DNA of 64,000 bases, taken from Ailurus styani. Lineage: Eukaryota > Chordata > Mammalia > Carnivora > Ailuridae. The position numbers and the translations under genes are program-made. Position 1 is the first letter of the stretch; each line of letters opens with the position of its first letter. Below are positions 23,346 through 33,554 of the stretch, in pieces. The notes under the pieces were generated by a model, which saw only the letters and a program-made list of their open reading frames with translations, was not told the DNA's origin and searched no databases. The stretch is taken from contig LNAC01000030.1 of the NCBI GenBank assembly GCA_002007465.1, positions 8,464,420-8,528,419 on the forward strand, in the 5' to 3' direction.

Positions 23346-23386
23346 GTGGGGGGGGGAGGGGGCACTTCCGGGGGCTGTGGGGGTGT
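23346..23386 (+). other. G-rich tract, G-quadruplex candidate
   Basis: Five or more G runs of 4-10 bases within about 40 bp. Folding is predicted, not shown. Confidence 0.5.
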
Positions 23387-23565
23387 TGGTGCCCAGGCAA
23401 ACTGAGTTTCAGGCAGGAGCATGACCAAAATGGACCTTTCCTCTACTTCCCCCCACCCTTACATTTCAACGCTGTTTTCCATCTGAGGGCCCAGACTTTC
23501 CCTTTCTCTTAATACCTTCTGCTAGCTCTGCACCCAGCCACTTCTCTCTTCTAAACAAAGTTGAG

Positions 23566-23678
23566 CGCCTGTCTGGGTCAGGCGGTGGAACATGAGACTC
23601 TGGACTTCGGGGTCGTAAGTTCGAGCCCTACGGTGGGTACAGAGATTATCTAAATAAATAAAAACTTAAAAAATAAAA
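23566..23678 (+). mobile_element. Older CAN SINE, diverged head
   Basis: A degraded GCGCCTG head is followed by a perfect B box AGTTCGAGCCC (23618-23628) and an AAATAAATAAAA tail. 14-bp target-site duplications with one mismatch lie at 23552-23565 and 23679-23692 (TAAACAAAGKTGAG). Confidence 0.88.
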
Positions 23679-24384
23679 TAAACAAAGGTGAGCAGGCCAG
23701 GCAGACCCACTGGTGCCAAGGTATCACGACTCCAGGGACCCAGATGGGTGTTCTGGAGCGGCTGAGTGCTCAAGGTGGAATTTTAGTCACCAGGTCACAA
23801 AGTGAAGGATGTTTTAAGGGGGGGCCAACTTTGGTCCCCCCTGAAAATCGTAAGTTATGGGCATCCACCCTTTCCGCCCACATGTAAGTCTGAAGCTTTT
23901 GCCAGAAACACTTCCCAGACGCAAAAGAAAACCCCAAAGAGGAACCTAAACCTTCACGCCTGCGGTGCCGATTGGACGGGAACGCTCAGGCTCCCACCAG
24001 CAAGCGTTTCAAAGAATGAGCCAGCCAGCAAAGGGGGAAGTGAGGGGGCCCGCTGGAAACCTCCCAGGCTGGTCAGTCCTGGTTCATTCAATCGCTTGCC
24101 CATTCATCCTCCCTTTCCTCCACCCACTTAGCAAGGAACGCTGGGTGGTCCTTCTCGACAGACAAGTGGGGGGTTGGTGGTGAGTGAGGGTGGGGCAGGG
24201 CGTTCCCGAGGCCTGGAGGGGACACGGGAAGGACCCAGGGAGGCACCCCAGGGGGGCGGCCAGCAAGCTGGGCCTTGAGAGGAGACAGACAGCTGTCTCA
24301 CTTTCCCTATCCCGCCTGGAGTCAGACCCGCTCTTGCCCTGGAGCCGGGGGTTGGGCAGCAGTCGTTCCCAGCATTTGTGAATG

Positions 24385-24590
24385 GCCGGGCTCTGCACCA
24401 GAGCCTGCATTAAGCACATAACGTATATTTTCACTGAAGCCACCCAACAAGCTTTGAATTGGCTGCTGTTTGTTCTCCCCATTTTAAAGATGAGGAAGCT
24501 GAGCTCAGAAAGGTGAAGCGCTTTGTCTAAGGCCACACAGCAGGGAAGGGGCAGTGTCTGGGGGCAGCCTGGGCTTGTAACCACATTTCA
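24385..24590 (-). repeat. MIR (antisense)
   Basis: CATTTTAAAGATGAGGAAGC, TGAGCTCAGAAAGGTGAAGC, GGCCACACAGCAGGGAAG. Confidence 0.88.
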
Positions 24591-26614
24591 TGTTGCCTTG
24601 TCCCCAAAGAGCACCCTCTTCTCTACCACCCTCCCAGAGAGCCCTTGACAGGGGGCCTCACTGTCCCTCTACAGTCTCCTCCACGCTTACCCCTCTCTGA
24701 CCCTGAGAAAACCAGACGTGGGAACATGTGTCCTGGCAAGTGGTGGAGTAGGAGGCGCAGCGCGTGGCCCCAGCCCAGCCGGAGGCAGACGGCTGAGTGA
24801 GCCCTTGCTGCCCACCAGCCCACGTGTGGGGCTCCAGGGCAGGTCCCATGCACCCTGGGAAAGCTCCCTTGGAGGTCCGCGCTCCCAGCCCCATCGCATA
24901 GTGGAGGAAACTGAGCTCAGAGAGGTGACTTAATGCGTTGCCTGCAAAACAGCTCCAACCTGGTCAGCCTGACTCCTACACTATGTGCCAGGTGGAAGGG
25001 CTGTCGCTGGGTAGTCAAGAAAACTTGGTTTCTTGCTGCTGAATTCGACCTGACGCAAGACCAGACTCGTCTTTGGACCTCAGTGTCCCCATCTACTTAA
25101 TGAGGAGGTGGCACTCTCTGTCTGCCCATTCCAATATTTTCCTGCATTGGCTCACTGTTTCTGGTTCCTGCGACTTCTCAAGGTATGACCGGCTCTCACT
25201 CCCACCACAGGCCCACAGTTCCTAGAGTTATCCCCACCAGCCCCTCGCACAGGATGGGTTGGGAGCTGCCTCTGGGAGGTGCCACTTCAAGGCCAAGGAC
25301 AGAGGGCCTGGGCTCCACTGGGAGCTAAAGCTCTTCCTTCCTCCCTCGCTCCCCTCACTTCCACCAAGTACAACAGGATACTGGGCACTAAGGTGGGCCC
25401 CAAGGCCGGTCCTAGGACTGAGAGCTTGGGGGAGGCCGAGGCTCCCTGGTGGTTGCAGGTGATCCCGGGGAAGACTCCAGGCAGAGGGGTATTTGAGCTC
25501 AGTTGTGAAGATGGGATGAGACTCCCCGGCTATGAAGGGGGTGCACTCCGGGTGGCGGATTTGAGAAAGGGCCTGCAGATAAGGCGTCTCCAGGAGACAG
25601 AAATAAAGACTGGTGTTTCGGCCACCTGGCCCTCCCTGCCCCCAGCCAAACTCTGACCCCAGGCCTCAGTTTCCCCACCTACTGAGTAGTCTGGACTGGC
25701 TCTGAGGCAGGGCTGGGATCAGAGGATGCTGCTCTCCCCTGCCTCTCGGAGCCTTCTGGAAGGTCAGGGTTTCAGGCCCTGTTGCTCAGGGGCATCCTTC
25801 TCCGAGCTCCCCTCCCCTCCGTAAACTCCCCCACTCCCTCAGGCAACCAAGCAAGCCTCAGCTTTGATGCGGCCACCTCAAGCCTCAAGGCCCAGGCGTC
25901 AATGGGCCCTCTATGTGACCAGTGGGGCCGCTGGGGGCCGCCAGCTGCCGTAGTGGGCGTGGGGAAGGCCTGGACACACAGTCCCACTGTGTGGGGCCGG
26001 CTCATGCCCGCCCAAAGCCTGTGGCCAGTGGGGGGCTCCCAGGAATGTCTCCCTGGGGGGCACTTTGGACAGACAGGGTGGTCTGGGGAGACGGGTGTGT
26101 GCAGGGCGGCCTCGGGAGCCCCCGTCAAAGGGGCCCAGCAGACGTGGCGCCAGGTAAGCACCATAGTGGGCGTAGGATGGCTGGCGGTCCGTCTGGTCGG
26201 TCCGCTCATCTCCCAGGCTTGGCGGGGGAGGGGGAGGCTGCCATGGACACACCACTCAGGGTGACCAACTGTCCTGCGGTGCCTGGGGTCTGGGACGTTC
26301 AGGGCAAAAACCAGGAGAGTCCCCTGTTGTTGGCTACTGCCCAGAGCTTAGGAAAGGACAGTGACTGACCTCTCTGGTCTGGGCAGCTTCCTCCCCGTCC
26401 GGTGACCTCTGAGTCAGACCATCTGGGCTAGAGCTGCCCGGTGCCATTTTGTCCACCCCCTGCCTCCACCCAGGCCTGCCTCATGCCGAGACGCCATTTT
26501 CCGTTTCTCCCAGGTGTCTTCACAGGAGGAGCTGCCAGCCAATGACCCAACCACTTGTCTGGACGGGTGGCCCGACAGAGCGGCTGTCCGTCCCCTTCTG
26601 CACTTCTGTGGCTC
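24591..26614. other. GC-rich unique intronic sequence
   Basis: Short MIR-like cores occur near 24900 and 25075. A diverged palindromic repeat (GGTGACCAACTGTCCTG...) lies at about 26262-26330. Nothing else is recognised. Confidence 0.4.
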
Positions 26615-26960
26615 CGGCCATCCTGGGGGTGCCCAGAGTCATCTCATTCCTGTCTCCACACCTTTGCCCCAGGCTGTTCTCTCTCCTGGAATTCTTTCCC
26701 CCTCTGTCACTTCTTCACCGTCCCCCCCACCAAGACCCAGCCTGAATGTCACTTCCCCAGGGGAATTATTCTCCCTTTCCCAGGGTGGGCTAGCCCCCTT
26801 CGTTGAACTTCTAGACCCCTATTCTTCCCTCCTGATAACATTGATCACATCTCACTGCAATTTTCAGTTTACTCATCTCTTTCCACACCTGACCTTGACC
26901 TGTTCAAGGGCAGAGAGCCGGACCCAGTCACATTTATATCCGAGACCCCAGCAAAAGGCC
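26615..26960 (+). repeat. L2 fragment
   Basis: CCCAGGCTGTTCTCTCTCCT, AGCCTGAATGTCACTTCCCC and the TTGATCACATCTCACTGCAA series are L2 in order. Confidence 0.75.
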
Positions 26961-26979
26961 AGGCTCATGGAAATTGTAA

Positions 26980-27190
26980 GAATGAGGGTGTTTACTTGCA
27001 AATTCCTCTGTGCCAGGCACCCTGCTCATTTAGTTCTCTCCAGAGTCCTTGAGTTTGGTATAATCATCATCCCCATTTTATTGATGGAGAAACAGGTACA
27101 GAGAGGTGAAATGACGTGCCCCAGGCTACACAGTTGGCAAGGGGCAGAGTCAGATTCCAGAGCCCGGGCTTGAATCTCCATGCTTGACTC
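26980..27190 (-). repeat. MIR (antisense)
   Basis: CTGTGCCAGGCACCCTGCTC, CCATTTTATTGATGGAGAAA, CACAGTTGGCAAGGGGCAG. Confidence 0.9.
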
Positions 27191-27454
27191 CCTGATAAGC
27201 TTTTACGGAATTACTGGATAAGTGGAAACCGTTGCCTCCCCGGGGTCTCCTAAATACTACATGTGGCAGTTCAGACCCATTTCCTCCAGTTTCCTCCCCA
27301 GAAGGGTACCCCAGTGGGGACAGCAATTGCCTGCATGGCTGCAGTTAAGGGGTGAGCTGTGAGGGGGACAACCCAGAGAAGGGCCTCACAGGCAGTTTAG
27401 GATAAGGGTGCTGGCCTTCCACGGAGCTGTGGGTGGGACCTTGGTCATCCCCAA

Positions 27455-27545
27455 GGTCATTGCCTATATTTGTCAGATGGGGAAACCGAGGCCCAAAGAG
27501 AGGAACGATCTTGCCCATAGTGGTGCAGTACTTGTGAGTCAGAGC
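27455..27545 (-). repeat. MIR core (antisense)
   Basis: CAGATGGGGAAACCGAGGCC then CAAAGAGAGGAACGATCTTG. Confidence 0.7.
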
Positions 27546-27959
27546 CATTAGGCCTCAGCGTCTCCATTTGTCAAAGGGAGGAATAAATACCCTTTGTCTG
27601 GGGCTAGTCCCGGCAGAGGAGGAGGGGGAAGAATGGAGAATTGCTGGGGGCCCCAGGGGGCCCCAGGAGGCCTCCGTGCCCTCTCACTCCTTCATCTTGG
27701 TGCCTGGAACTCTGCCATCAGTCTGCCAGCTTTCTGGGTCAAGGCTTGTCCTCTTTCCTCCTCACCCTTTACTTCATGGTGGGAACAGTTCTCCGCCCTC
27801 TTCCCAGACCTCTTCTCCGTAGTGAACTGAGGTGCGTTTGGGAATTGGGAATCCACGTGTTTGAGGTCCTGAGGCCCCCCTCCCCCCCTCCGCCGCCAGC
27901 ATGGCCTCCGGCTGAGGGGCTGGGGCAGTAGGCCCGGATGTCTGCGCGCTGGGGTGGGA

Positions 27960-28360
27960 GCCCATGACAGCTTTCCTTTCACGAACCTCCAAGGAAAATA
28001 CAGTGTCTCCTTCCCCAGTGGTTTTGTCCCCAGTGGAAATCACAGATGTTCTTCTGTGTCGTGAGGGCTGTCGCGGAGGACCCGGAAATGCCATTTTCGC
28101 TCGTCACCGCTGTGTGGTAGCCATTGCTGGAGCTCCTGAGCTCTCTGTGCTCCGTGTGTCACGACAGAGGCACGTGGTCGCGGTCTCACCACTTGCTTTT
28201 TTTATAGTTTGATATCCATATTTCCATAGATTTGGTTCCCTGCACAGTCCTCCGGATTTGGTTTCATGCCCTTAAAAATGTGATTCTGAGAAGGAGTCTG
28301 TAGGCTTCCGGAGGCTCCAGAAAGATCTGTGGCTCAGAACAGGTTAAGGACCCCACGTGG
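27960..28360. mobile_element. hAT-Charlie-like DNA transposon fragment
   Basis: CCCCAGTGGAAATCACAGAT, CCCTTAAAAATGTGATTCTG, AGAAGGAGTCTGTAGGC and CAGAACAGGTTAAGGACCCC follow a mammalian hAT-Charlie repeat, with CpG-bearing inserts. No transposase frame. Confidence 0.5.
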
Positions 28361-29600
28361 GGCCATGTGGAGTCCAGTATTTTACCACCCAGAGGTTGGA
28401 TCTCTCTGGGGGCAGAATAGGCAGCGGCAGCCCTGTGCATCTCAGGGGACAGATCCCCCAAGTGCGCATGCTGTGAGCAGAACATGGGGGAATGGAGCTG
28501 AGCAGGAGAGATGGGGCCAGCCAGTGTGGACAGACGCCTCAGACCCCCGACCTGGAGCCGTCCCCATGGACCCTGGCTTACAAAGCCCATCTATGTCCCT
28601 GCCCGCCAGGGATCAGCCTGCTGTGCCCAGCAGCCTCTTGTCTCTGGGCGCACATGGGGCCCAAAGCCACCAGCTCTCCTCCCGCTCGACCTCCGTGCTG
28701 CTCTCTGCCATCTCTCGGGCTCCACAGCCTCAGGAACCCATCTTAGGTGGCAGCTCCTTAGTCCAGTCTCCCCAGATCCCTTTGTTTTAAACCCTACATT
28801 TCTCCATCTTGCTCATGGAGGGAGAAACACAGATTACAAAGGCCCAGCAAATGGTTTTTATAAACTCTTATTTTCTTGCCACAGACTGCCTTTAATTAGC
28901 TCTGGGGACTACAGAGGGAATAGCGTTTTAATAGGAGCCGCTCCAAGGAAGGAGCCACGGCTGTCAGCTCCCAGACCTGAGGCTGTTGCTTGTCACCCGC
29001 CACAACCAGGTTTGGTGGGAGTGCTTCCGCCTCGGAGACGGCAGGACCCCCTTCCCCCGCCCCCCCCCCAAGTCCCCATCTGCAGCCGTGCGGCCAGCCT
29101 CAGCTTCTCTCCGGGGAGGAGGAAGGGGTCCCCCCGAGATAAGCCCTTGCAGAAACCTTTCAACAATAAGCACCCAAATGCGACTCGGTCCCTTCCCAGA
29201 GCTGGCCGCCCAGGGACAGGCTCTGAGTCACTCTGTTAGCCGGCAGTGGGACGGGCCGATGGGCAGAAAGGCAGACAGACAGTCAGACCAACTTCTTTAT
29301 CTCAGCTGACACCTCAGCTGAGAAAAGGCAATACCAGCGGTGCAGACCCCCAACCCCCAACACCTGGGGGGTTAGATCCCTCTGTTCTGGAGGGGCACCT
29401 GTCTCCGTGTCCAACCCCGAGGCACTGCCCTCCTACACAGCCCACCCCCAGCCTCAGACGATCAGAACGTCAGAGCCAGAGTGTCGCCGTTTGGGACACA
29501 GAGAGGTTACCTTACTTGCCTAGAGCCACTGAGCAAGGTAGCCACTGACCCAGGACTCAAGCTCAGGGCCTCTGGACCCCCAGTCTCAGGTGTCACTCCT
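28361..29600. other. Unique sequence close to P1 with AT-rich, motif-dense stretches
   Basis: A repeat-free AT-rich stretch at 28780-28960 contains TTTAATTAGCTC (homeodomain type) and CTTGCCACAGAC (RUNX-like). The 29290-29325 composite site is listed separately. No exon. Confidence 0.4.
29297..29320. promoter_or_regulatory. GATA site followed by two CAGCTG E-boxes
   Basis: TTATCT (GATA site, 29297-29302) directly precedes CAGCTG at 29303-29308, with a second CAGCTG at 29315-29320. The two E-boxes lie in CTCAGCTGA repeats 12 bp apart. It lies about 1.2 kb inside intron 1. Confidence 0.5.
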
Positions 29601-30285
29601 GCTGGGGGGCGAGGGGGAGGAAGGCAGCCAGTGGACGTGTGAGGCCAGGGCTCGTCAGCCCGAAGAGCCAGGCAGAGGCAAGAAAATCTCCCCCTGAGTT
29701 CCAGCCTCCATCAGAGCTTCCAAGTGGGGGATCCTGGAACCCTATCCTTTTTGAAGGACAGAGCCCAAAACTCTGGGCCGCTCTGGGCCACGAAGAGAGA
29801 CAAAACCCCCCGAGAAACACTTTCTTCTCCCCTGCGGCCAAGTCTGTAAACCTTCCCCAGGCCTGCTCCCCCGACGCTCAGCCAGTTTCCTGAGTCCCAG
29901 AGCTACGCAAGTTCTCCACAAAAGCCTGTAGGCTCCTTCTCCTCCCTCTGGTTCCCTCGGCCCAGGGTGACTTGGAAAACCGGGGAGAGGTCCTCAGAAA
30001 GATCTCCAGATCCATGGCTCTTGAAAGAGCTGGCCTGGCTCTGGGAGACCTGAGTGTGTCCCGGAGCCTGTGTTTGCCTGAGCTCGGGTGGAGGGTCCAA
30101 GCTCCCCAGGTGGGCCAGAGGCTGGGGCTGCAGAGCTCCAGAGCCCCGTCATTGAGGCAGGAAGCCTCAGGTCACAGGGACACCTTCCACGTCCACTCCA
30201 CCCCAGGACCCTTCGAGGTCGGCCACTGAGGTCTTGCGGCGTCCATTTCCCCTACCACTTACTGTCCCCACCAACTGAGGATAAA

Positions 30286-30306
30286 AGTCCCACAAGAGTC
30301 CCACAA
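30286..30306 (-). repeat. 11-bp-period direct repeat with two TGTGGG motifs
   Basis: AGTCCCACAA at 30286-30295 and again at 30297-30306. On the transcribed sense strand this is TTGTGGGACT twice, a weak RUNX-like core, about 200 bp into intron 1. Confidence 0.6.
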
Positions 30307-30502
30307 AAGTCCACTCCAGGCGACCACGGAGGCCACCAACCCCTCTTCCCACCTCAGGCTTGCAGGAGTCAGCCGATTTAGGTAGGCAGGCCGTGGCCCT
30401 TGAAGGCAGCCAGGGTGGCCGGTGGAGGGACGCGGTCCGGGGCCTGGCCACAGCTCCCCACCCAAAAGGATCGGCCCAGGGCCCTGGGCAGTCGTTACTC
30501 AC

Positions 30503-30560
30503 CGCGGATGAAGGTCGGCGAGTAGGTCGGGAAGGAATCGAAGATGCTGTTCGATGCCAT
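30503..30560 (-). CDS. RUNX3: RUNX3 P1-specific first coding exon (partial CDS)
   Basis: RUNX3 is a Runt-domain transcription factor that binds TGYGGT sites with CBF-beta in the nucleus. It acts in CD8 T and NK cells, proprioceptive (TrkC) neurons and gut epithelium. This exon gives the P1 isoform N-terminus, 19 residues MASNSIFDSFPTYSPTFIR plus the first base of the next codon. It matches the known RUNX3 P1 leader and resembles the RUNX1 P1 leader (MASDSIFESFPSYPQCFMR). The ATG at 30560-30558 has G at -3 and G at +4, a good Kozak context. The exon ends CGC G and is followed by a consensus GTGAGT donor (30502-30497), giving phase 1, as needed to make Arg-Asp across the junction. The remaining ~400 residues, including the Runt domain, lie left of the window. 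Recognition is from residue identity and is secure. Confidence 0.96.
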
Positions 30561-30733
30561 GCCCCTCTCTGAGGAAGGCGAGAAATCAGACCTTCGGGGG
30601 GTTGGTTTGGGATTGACTTGGTTGGCTGTTGTTTTATTTTTTCCTGGCTACTTTTTGAAAATAAAAGGGGGGGGGTGGCGGTGTCGCTTTTTGTTTGTTT
30701 TTTTTGTTTTGTCTCTTTTTTTTTCCCCTATTG

Positions 30734-30904
30734 CTACGAAAAAGAAAAAAGGAAAGAACGCGAGAGTGTGTGTGTGAGCGAGAGAGAGAAAAAAAAATCC
30801 CCAAGGAAAGTAAGTTTCTGTTTGTACCCAAGAATTTGGATTCCCAGTCCCACAGGAATGTCTAGCCACAAATTTTCAACAGAAGCGTATGCAGAGTGTA
30901 TCAT
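30734..30904 (-). other. Upstream ORF 2 in the P1 leader (56 codons)
   Basis: It starts at the ATG at 30904-30902 and ends with TAG at 30736-30734, 173 nt before the main RUNX3 ATG. The peptide starts MIHSAYASVENLW and ends in a Phe/Ser-rich tail encoded by the polypyrimidine tract. It sits in a termination-reinitiation arrangement with uORF 1. I see no resemblance to a known protein; any role would be translational control. Confidence 0.5.
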
Positions 30905-30981
30905 TAGATGGCGGGAAGGAGCCTTCGGCAGCCAGGGCGGAGGAGCTCGCCGGGCAGCGAGAGCAGAGCCAGGCCCAGCAT
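30904..30981 (-). other. Upstream ORF 1 in the P1 leader (25 codons)
   Basis: It starts at the ATG at 30981-30979 and ends with TAA at 30906-30904. The peptide begins MLGLALLSL and is leucine-rich. Its stop overlaps the next upstream ATG by one base (TAATG). It matters only if the P1 start is upstream of 30981 and the leader is unspliced. Confidence 0.5.
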
Positions 30982-31124
30982 CAGCGCCACGGGGAATGAA
31001 TGAATGAGGCTCACCCCCGACAGAGCCCGGGCTCCAGTGGGTGCGAGGGTGGCCCGGGGGTGGGGAGGACCAGGAGCCAACCAGCTCCCGCGCAGGGGCC
31101 TGAAGGCGGCTGAGGGCCTGGCCC

Positions 31125-31138
31125 TGTGGTTCTGTGGT
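31125..31138 (-). promoter_or_regulatory. RUNX3: Tandem RUNX binding sites at the P1 start
   Basis: Two perfect TGTGGT motifs at 31125-31130 and 31133-31138 (ACCACA twice on the minus strand, 8 bp apart). A tandem RUNX pair at the start of the P1 leader is a known shared feature of RUNX genes and is tied to auto- and cross-regulation. It marks the likely P1 start to within tens of bases. Confidence 0.85.
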
Positions 31139-31308
31139 TGAGGGACCAGGCCTTCACAGTGTCAACCCAACCTCAGCTCACAGGATGCAAGAAGCCGGCT
31201 CGCCGCCTTGGCCCATTGGCTGGGCCGGGGTCACCTGGGCTGCGACGTCACTGACTCTTAGAAGATTTTGTGGCTGCCTCTCTCTCTTTTTGGAAAAAAA
31301 AGAATTAA

Positions 31309-31350
31309 GAGAGAGAGAGAGGGAGAAAGAAAGAGAAAGAGAGGGGGGAA
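31309..31350. repeat. GA-rich simple repeat in the P1 promoter
   Basis: GAGAGAGAGAGAGGGAGAAAG and similar units, CT-rich on the RUNX3 sense strand. Confidence 0.9.
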
Positions 31351-31400
31351 AAATGATGGCTTTTATTTGTGGGGCTGGCCTCAGCACGCGGCCCAGGAGC

Positions 31401-32090
31401 AGAACTGAAAGCAGTTGGAGGGGGTGGCTGGGTGGTAGTTTGGATCCTGTAAAGGAGACTCATTTTTAATTAAGGCCAGTGTTGGCCTGGGCGGGCTGGG
31501 AGCCCCGAGGGCCCTCACCAGACCCACCAGCGGGTGGTAGGGCTCCCCGCCGTGCCCCCCGCCCGGGGCTGCGGCTGACACCCTGCCACAGTCCACCAGC
31601 GCGGCTGCCGGGGAAGAGTCCACATGTGTGGCACTTTGGGGGGACTTCACAGCAGCTGGGATTAAGTACAAAGGGAAACACATGAAGTGGCATCACCCCA
31701 GTGCGGCCTGCCTAGGGAGGCCCCCCTCGTGAAAGCCGGCAGCAGGGCGGTCCGTGCCAAGGAGCCCACTGCGGAGCTCGGGTTCTGAGCCCTGGGCTTG
31801 GCGTTCAAGGCCCTTTGCTCATTCTGCCCACTTTCATCTCCCTGGGGTTCTCCGTTTTAGCCCAGTGTGCCTGGGCTTCCCTGTCTCCATGGCTGTCCCC
31901 TCCTCCCTGCCAACAAACATACCCCGACCATTACCCTTCATCGGGGCACTTTTGGAATCCTTCATGTCCCAGAAGGTTCAAGGCTTAGAGGGACTCCAAA
32001 GCAGAAAAGACATGGGAAATGATTCAATCCTACACTCTGTCCCCAGAAGCCCGGTCAGGTGGGGGCCGGGGTGGGGGGCTGGGGAGTGAT
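31401..32090. other. Unique sequence directly upstream of P1
   Basis: It includes a TTTTTAATTAAGG AT-rich core near 31464-31476. No repeat or exon. Confidence 0.4.
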
Positions 32091-32094
32091 GGCT

Positions 32095-32230
32095 TTCACC
32101 GTTTCCCTTGCAAGCACTACTCGCCCATTTCATAGATCAGACACTGAGGCCCAGGATGTTGAAGTCAGCTTGTGCAAGGCCACAGAGTACTGTGAGTGGG
32201 ATTAGAACACCAGCCTCTGATTTACCAGTC
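32095..32230 (-). repeat. MIR (antisense)
   Basis: CATTTCATAGATCAGACACT then GAGGCCCAGGATGTTGAAGT and AAGGCCACAGAGTA. Confidence 0.75.
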
Positions 32231-32624
32231 TGGCCTCTGTTGTAACACCACAGCACCCTGCCGTGCCCTCTGGGCTCAGTCCTGAGACTTCGGGGAGCCC
32301 TCTGCCACCCGGGCCCTGCCCCCTGGCCTCTCTCAGGGAGCCTGAGCTTGGAGCCAGGCCCCAGCAACCATCCTCGCACTTGCGGTGGTCTCTGATGGCC
32401 CATCGGGAGCAGGAGGGACATGCAGAAGGGGGAGGGGCTGGTCCACCGCCCCACAGAGACCAGTTCCCGCCCGCAGCCACACTGGTCACCAGGGAGCAGT
32501 GCGCCCTTGGAAACTCGCTGCCTGTGCCTCCTTGGGAACCCCGTGAAGGCTCGGTCTTTTGTTCCTCAATGGCGAGTGGGCGGCGGTAGTGGTGATGGGT
32601 TCTCATTTGTCCGGGGAGGAAGCA

Positions 32625-32800
32625 GGTTTATGGTAAAAGCCACAGGGTTCTGGAGTCAGATTTGAGTTCTACTCTCAGCTCTGCTGAAGCCCAGCTACAA
32701 GACCTGGGGCAAGTCACTTCCCCTCTCTGGGCCTCAGTGTCCTTCCCTGTCAAATGGGGATAACACATTTCTCAGAGGGATGGGCAATCGGGTGAGGGCA
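32625..32800 (+). repeat. MIR (sense)
   Basis: TTCTGGAGTCAGATTTGAG, GCAAGTCACTTCCCCTCTCT, GTCAAATGGGGATAACACA. Confidence 0.9.
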
Positions 32801-33554
32801 CCGTAGACATGGTTTCCTTGCCAGAGTCTCCGTGACGCAGTTTGGGGTCTGTTATGAGTAGGCACAGGTAAAGAAGCATCGGTCACATAGGAGGACAGAC
32901 GGCCCCCGCTGTGAGCCAACCAGCTGGCCCAGCCTGGGCAGGGCTGTTTGAGTCAGTGGCACGTGGAGCCTGCCAAGGGGCCCTGGCCTCCTGGTTCCAT
33001 CTGGAGTCTTTGTGAAACAGATCAGAGACACACATGGCAGGAAAGACCCTCTTTGACAGAAGTGGAAACTGAGGTTCCCCCGAGGGGCAGAGACTTCCCC
33101 AAGCTCACCCAGTGAGTCAGTGGAACCCTGGCCCCCTACTTCCCAGCCCAGGAGTTGTTTCCGATCTCTCAACACCACCTCCAGTTTCTAACAGCCCACC
33201 TTAACACGCTTTGCTGTTTTTTCCATGCCTTAAAGCAGGTCCCCCTATAATAATCAGTAATTTGGTCCACCCAAGGGACGTCCCCTTCCCTGGGAAACCG
33301 AGTCCAGGCCCAAGAACAGGAGGAGGTGCAGGAGGCTGTGTTGGGCCCCGGGGGGCACATCGACGCAGCAGGTGGTTTCATGTGTTCCTGGGCAAGGCAG
33401 CGAATACGGACTGCGTTCCTGGTTTGGTCCATCCCTCAGAAGGCCTATCATCCCCACATGCTCCCTCAGAAGCATGTGCCAGCCTGAATGAATCCCTGGA
33501 GGCTGCTAGGGAAGCAGAAGGAACATTCCTGAGGCTTGACTTTGGAATATTCCC

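Larger units (their letters stand above)
1..30502 (-). other. RUNX3: RUNX3 first intron (P1 to P2 interval)
   Basis: Sequence downstream (minus-strand sense) of the exon 1 donor at 30502. No further exon could be recognised. It holds unique sequence, MIR and L2 fragments, an MLT1-type LTR, two CAN SINEs and the P2 CpG island. In P1 transcripts this interval would be removed and exon 1 joined in phase 1 to the exon starting with ...AC for Asp (DPSTSRRF in the human protein), which lies outside the window. Confidence 0.8.
30561..31124 (-). other. RUNX3: RUNX3 P1 5' untranslated region (inferred extent)
   Basis: Minus-strand sequence between the exon 1 ATG and the tandem RUNX sites. Going toward the ATG, it is first GC-rich. 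A pyrimidine-rich stretch with a CACACA run and a long U/C tract follows at about 30727-30800. Next comes an A-rich stretch with a run of nine C (30667-30675). Two upstream ORFs lie inside. The upstream boundary is inferred from the RUNX-site position, not shown by the sequence. A pyrimidine tract ending in TAG near 30734 looks like a splice acceptor, so an alternative 5'UTR exon structure cannot be excluded. Confidence 0.6.
31121..31400 (-). promoter_or_regulatory. RUNX3: RUNX3 distal promoter P1
   Basis: Directly upstream of the P1 leader. In minus-strand sense, upstream to downstream, it contains: a GA-rich tract (31309-31350), a GCCACA RUNX-like site (31269-31274), a CRE-like TGACGTC (31244-31250) beside a TGACTC/GAGTCA AP-1-like half site (31252-31257), an E-box CAGGTG (31233-31238), a CCAAT box (31215-31219), and the tandem RUNX sites. 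The CCAAT box lies about 77 bp upstream of the RUNX pair, a usual distance from a start site. There is no clear TATA box. Known: P1 of RUNX genes is the tissue-restricted promoter used in T and NK cells. The element list is seen; activity is inferred. Confidence 0.75.

Noticed and set aside
28511..29239. 242-codon open frame near P1
   Set aside because: Low-complexity Pro/Ser/Arg composition with no domain or splice sites, and the sequence looks regulatory rather than coding.
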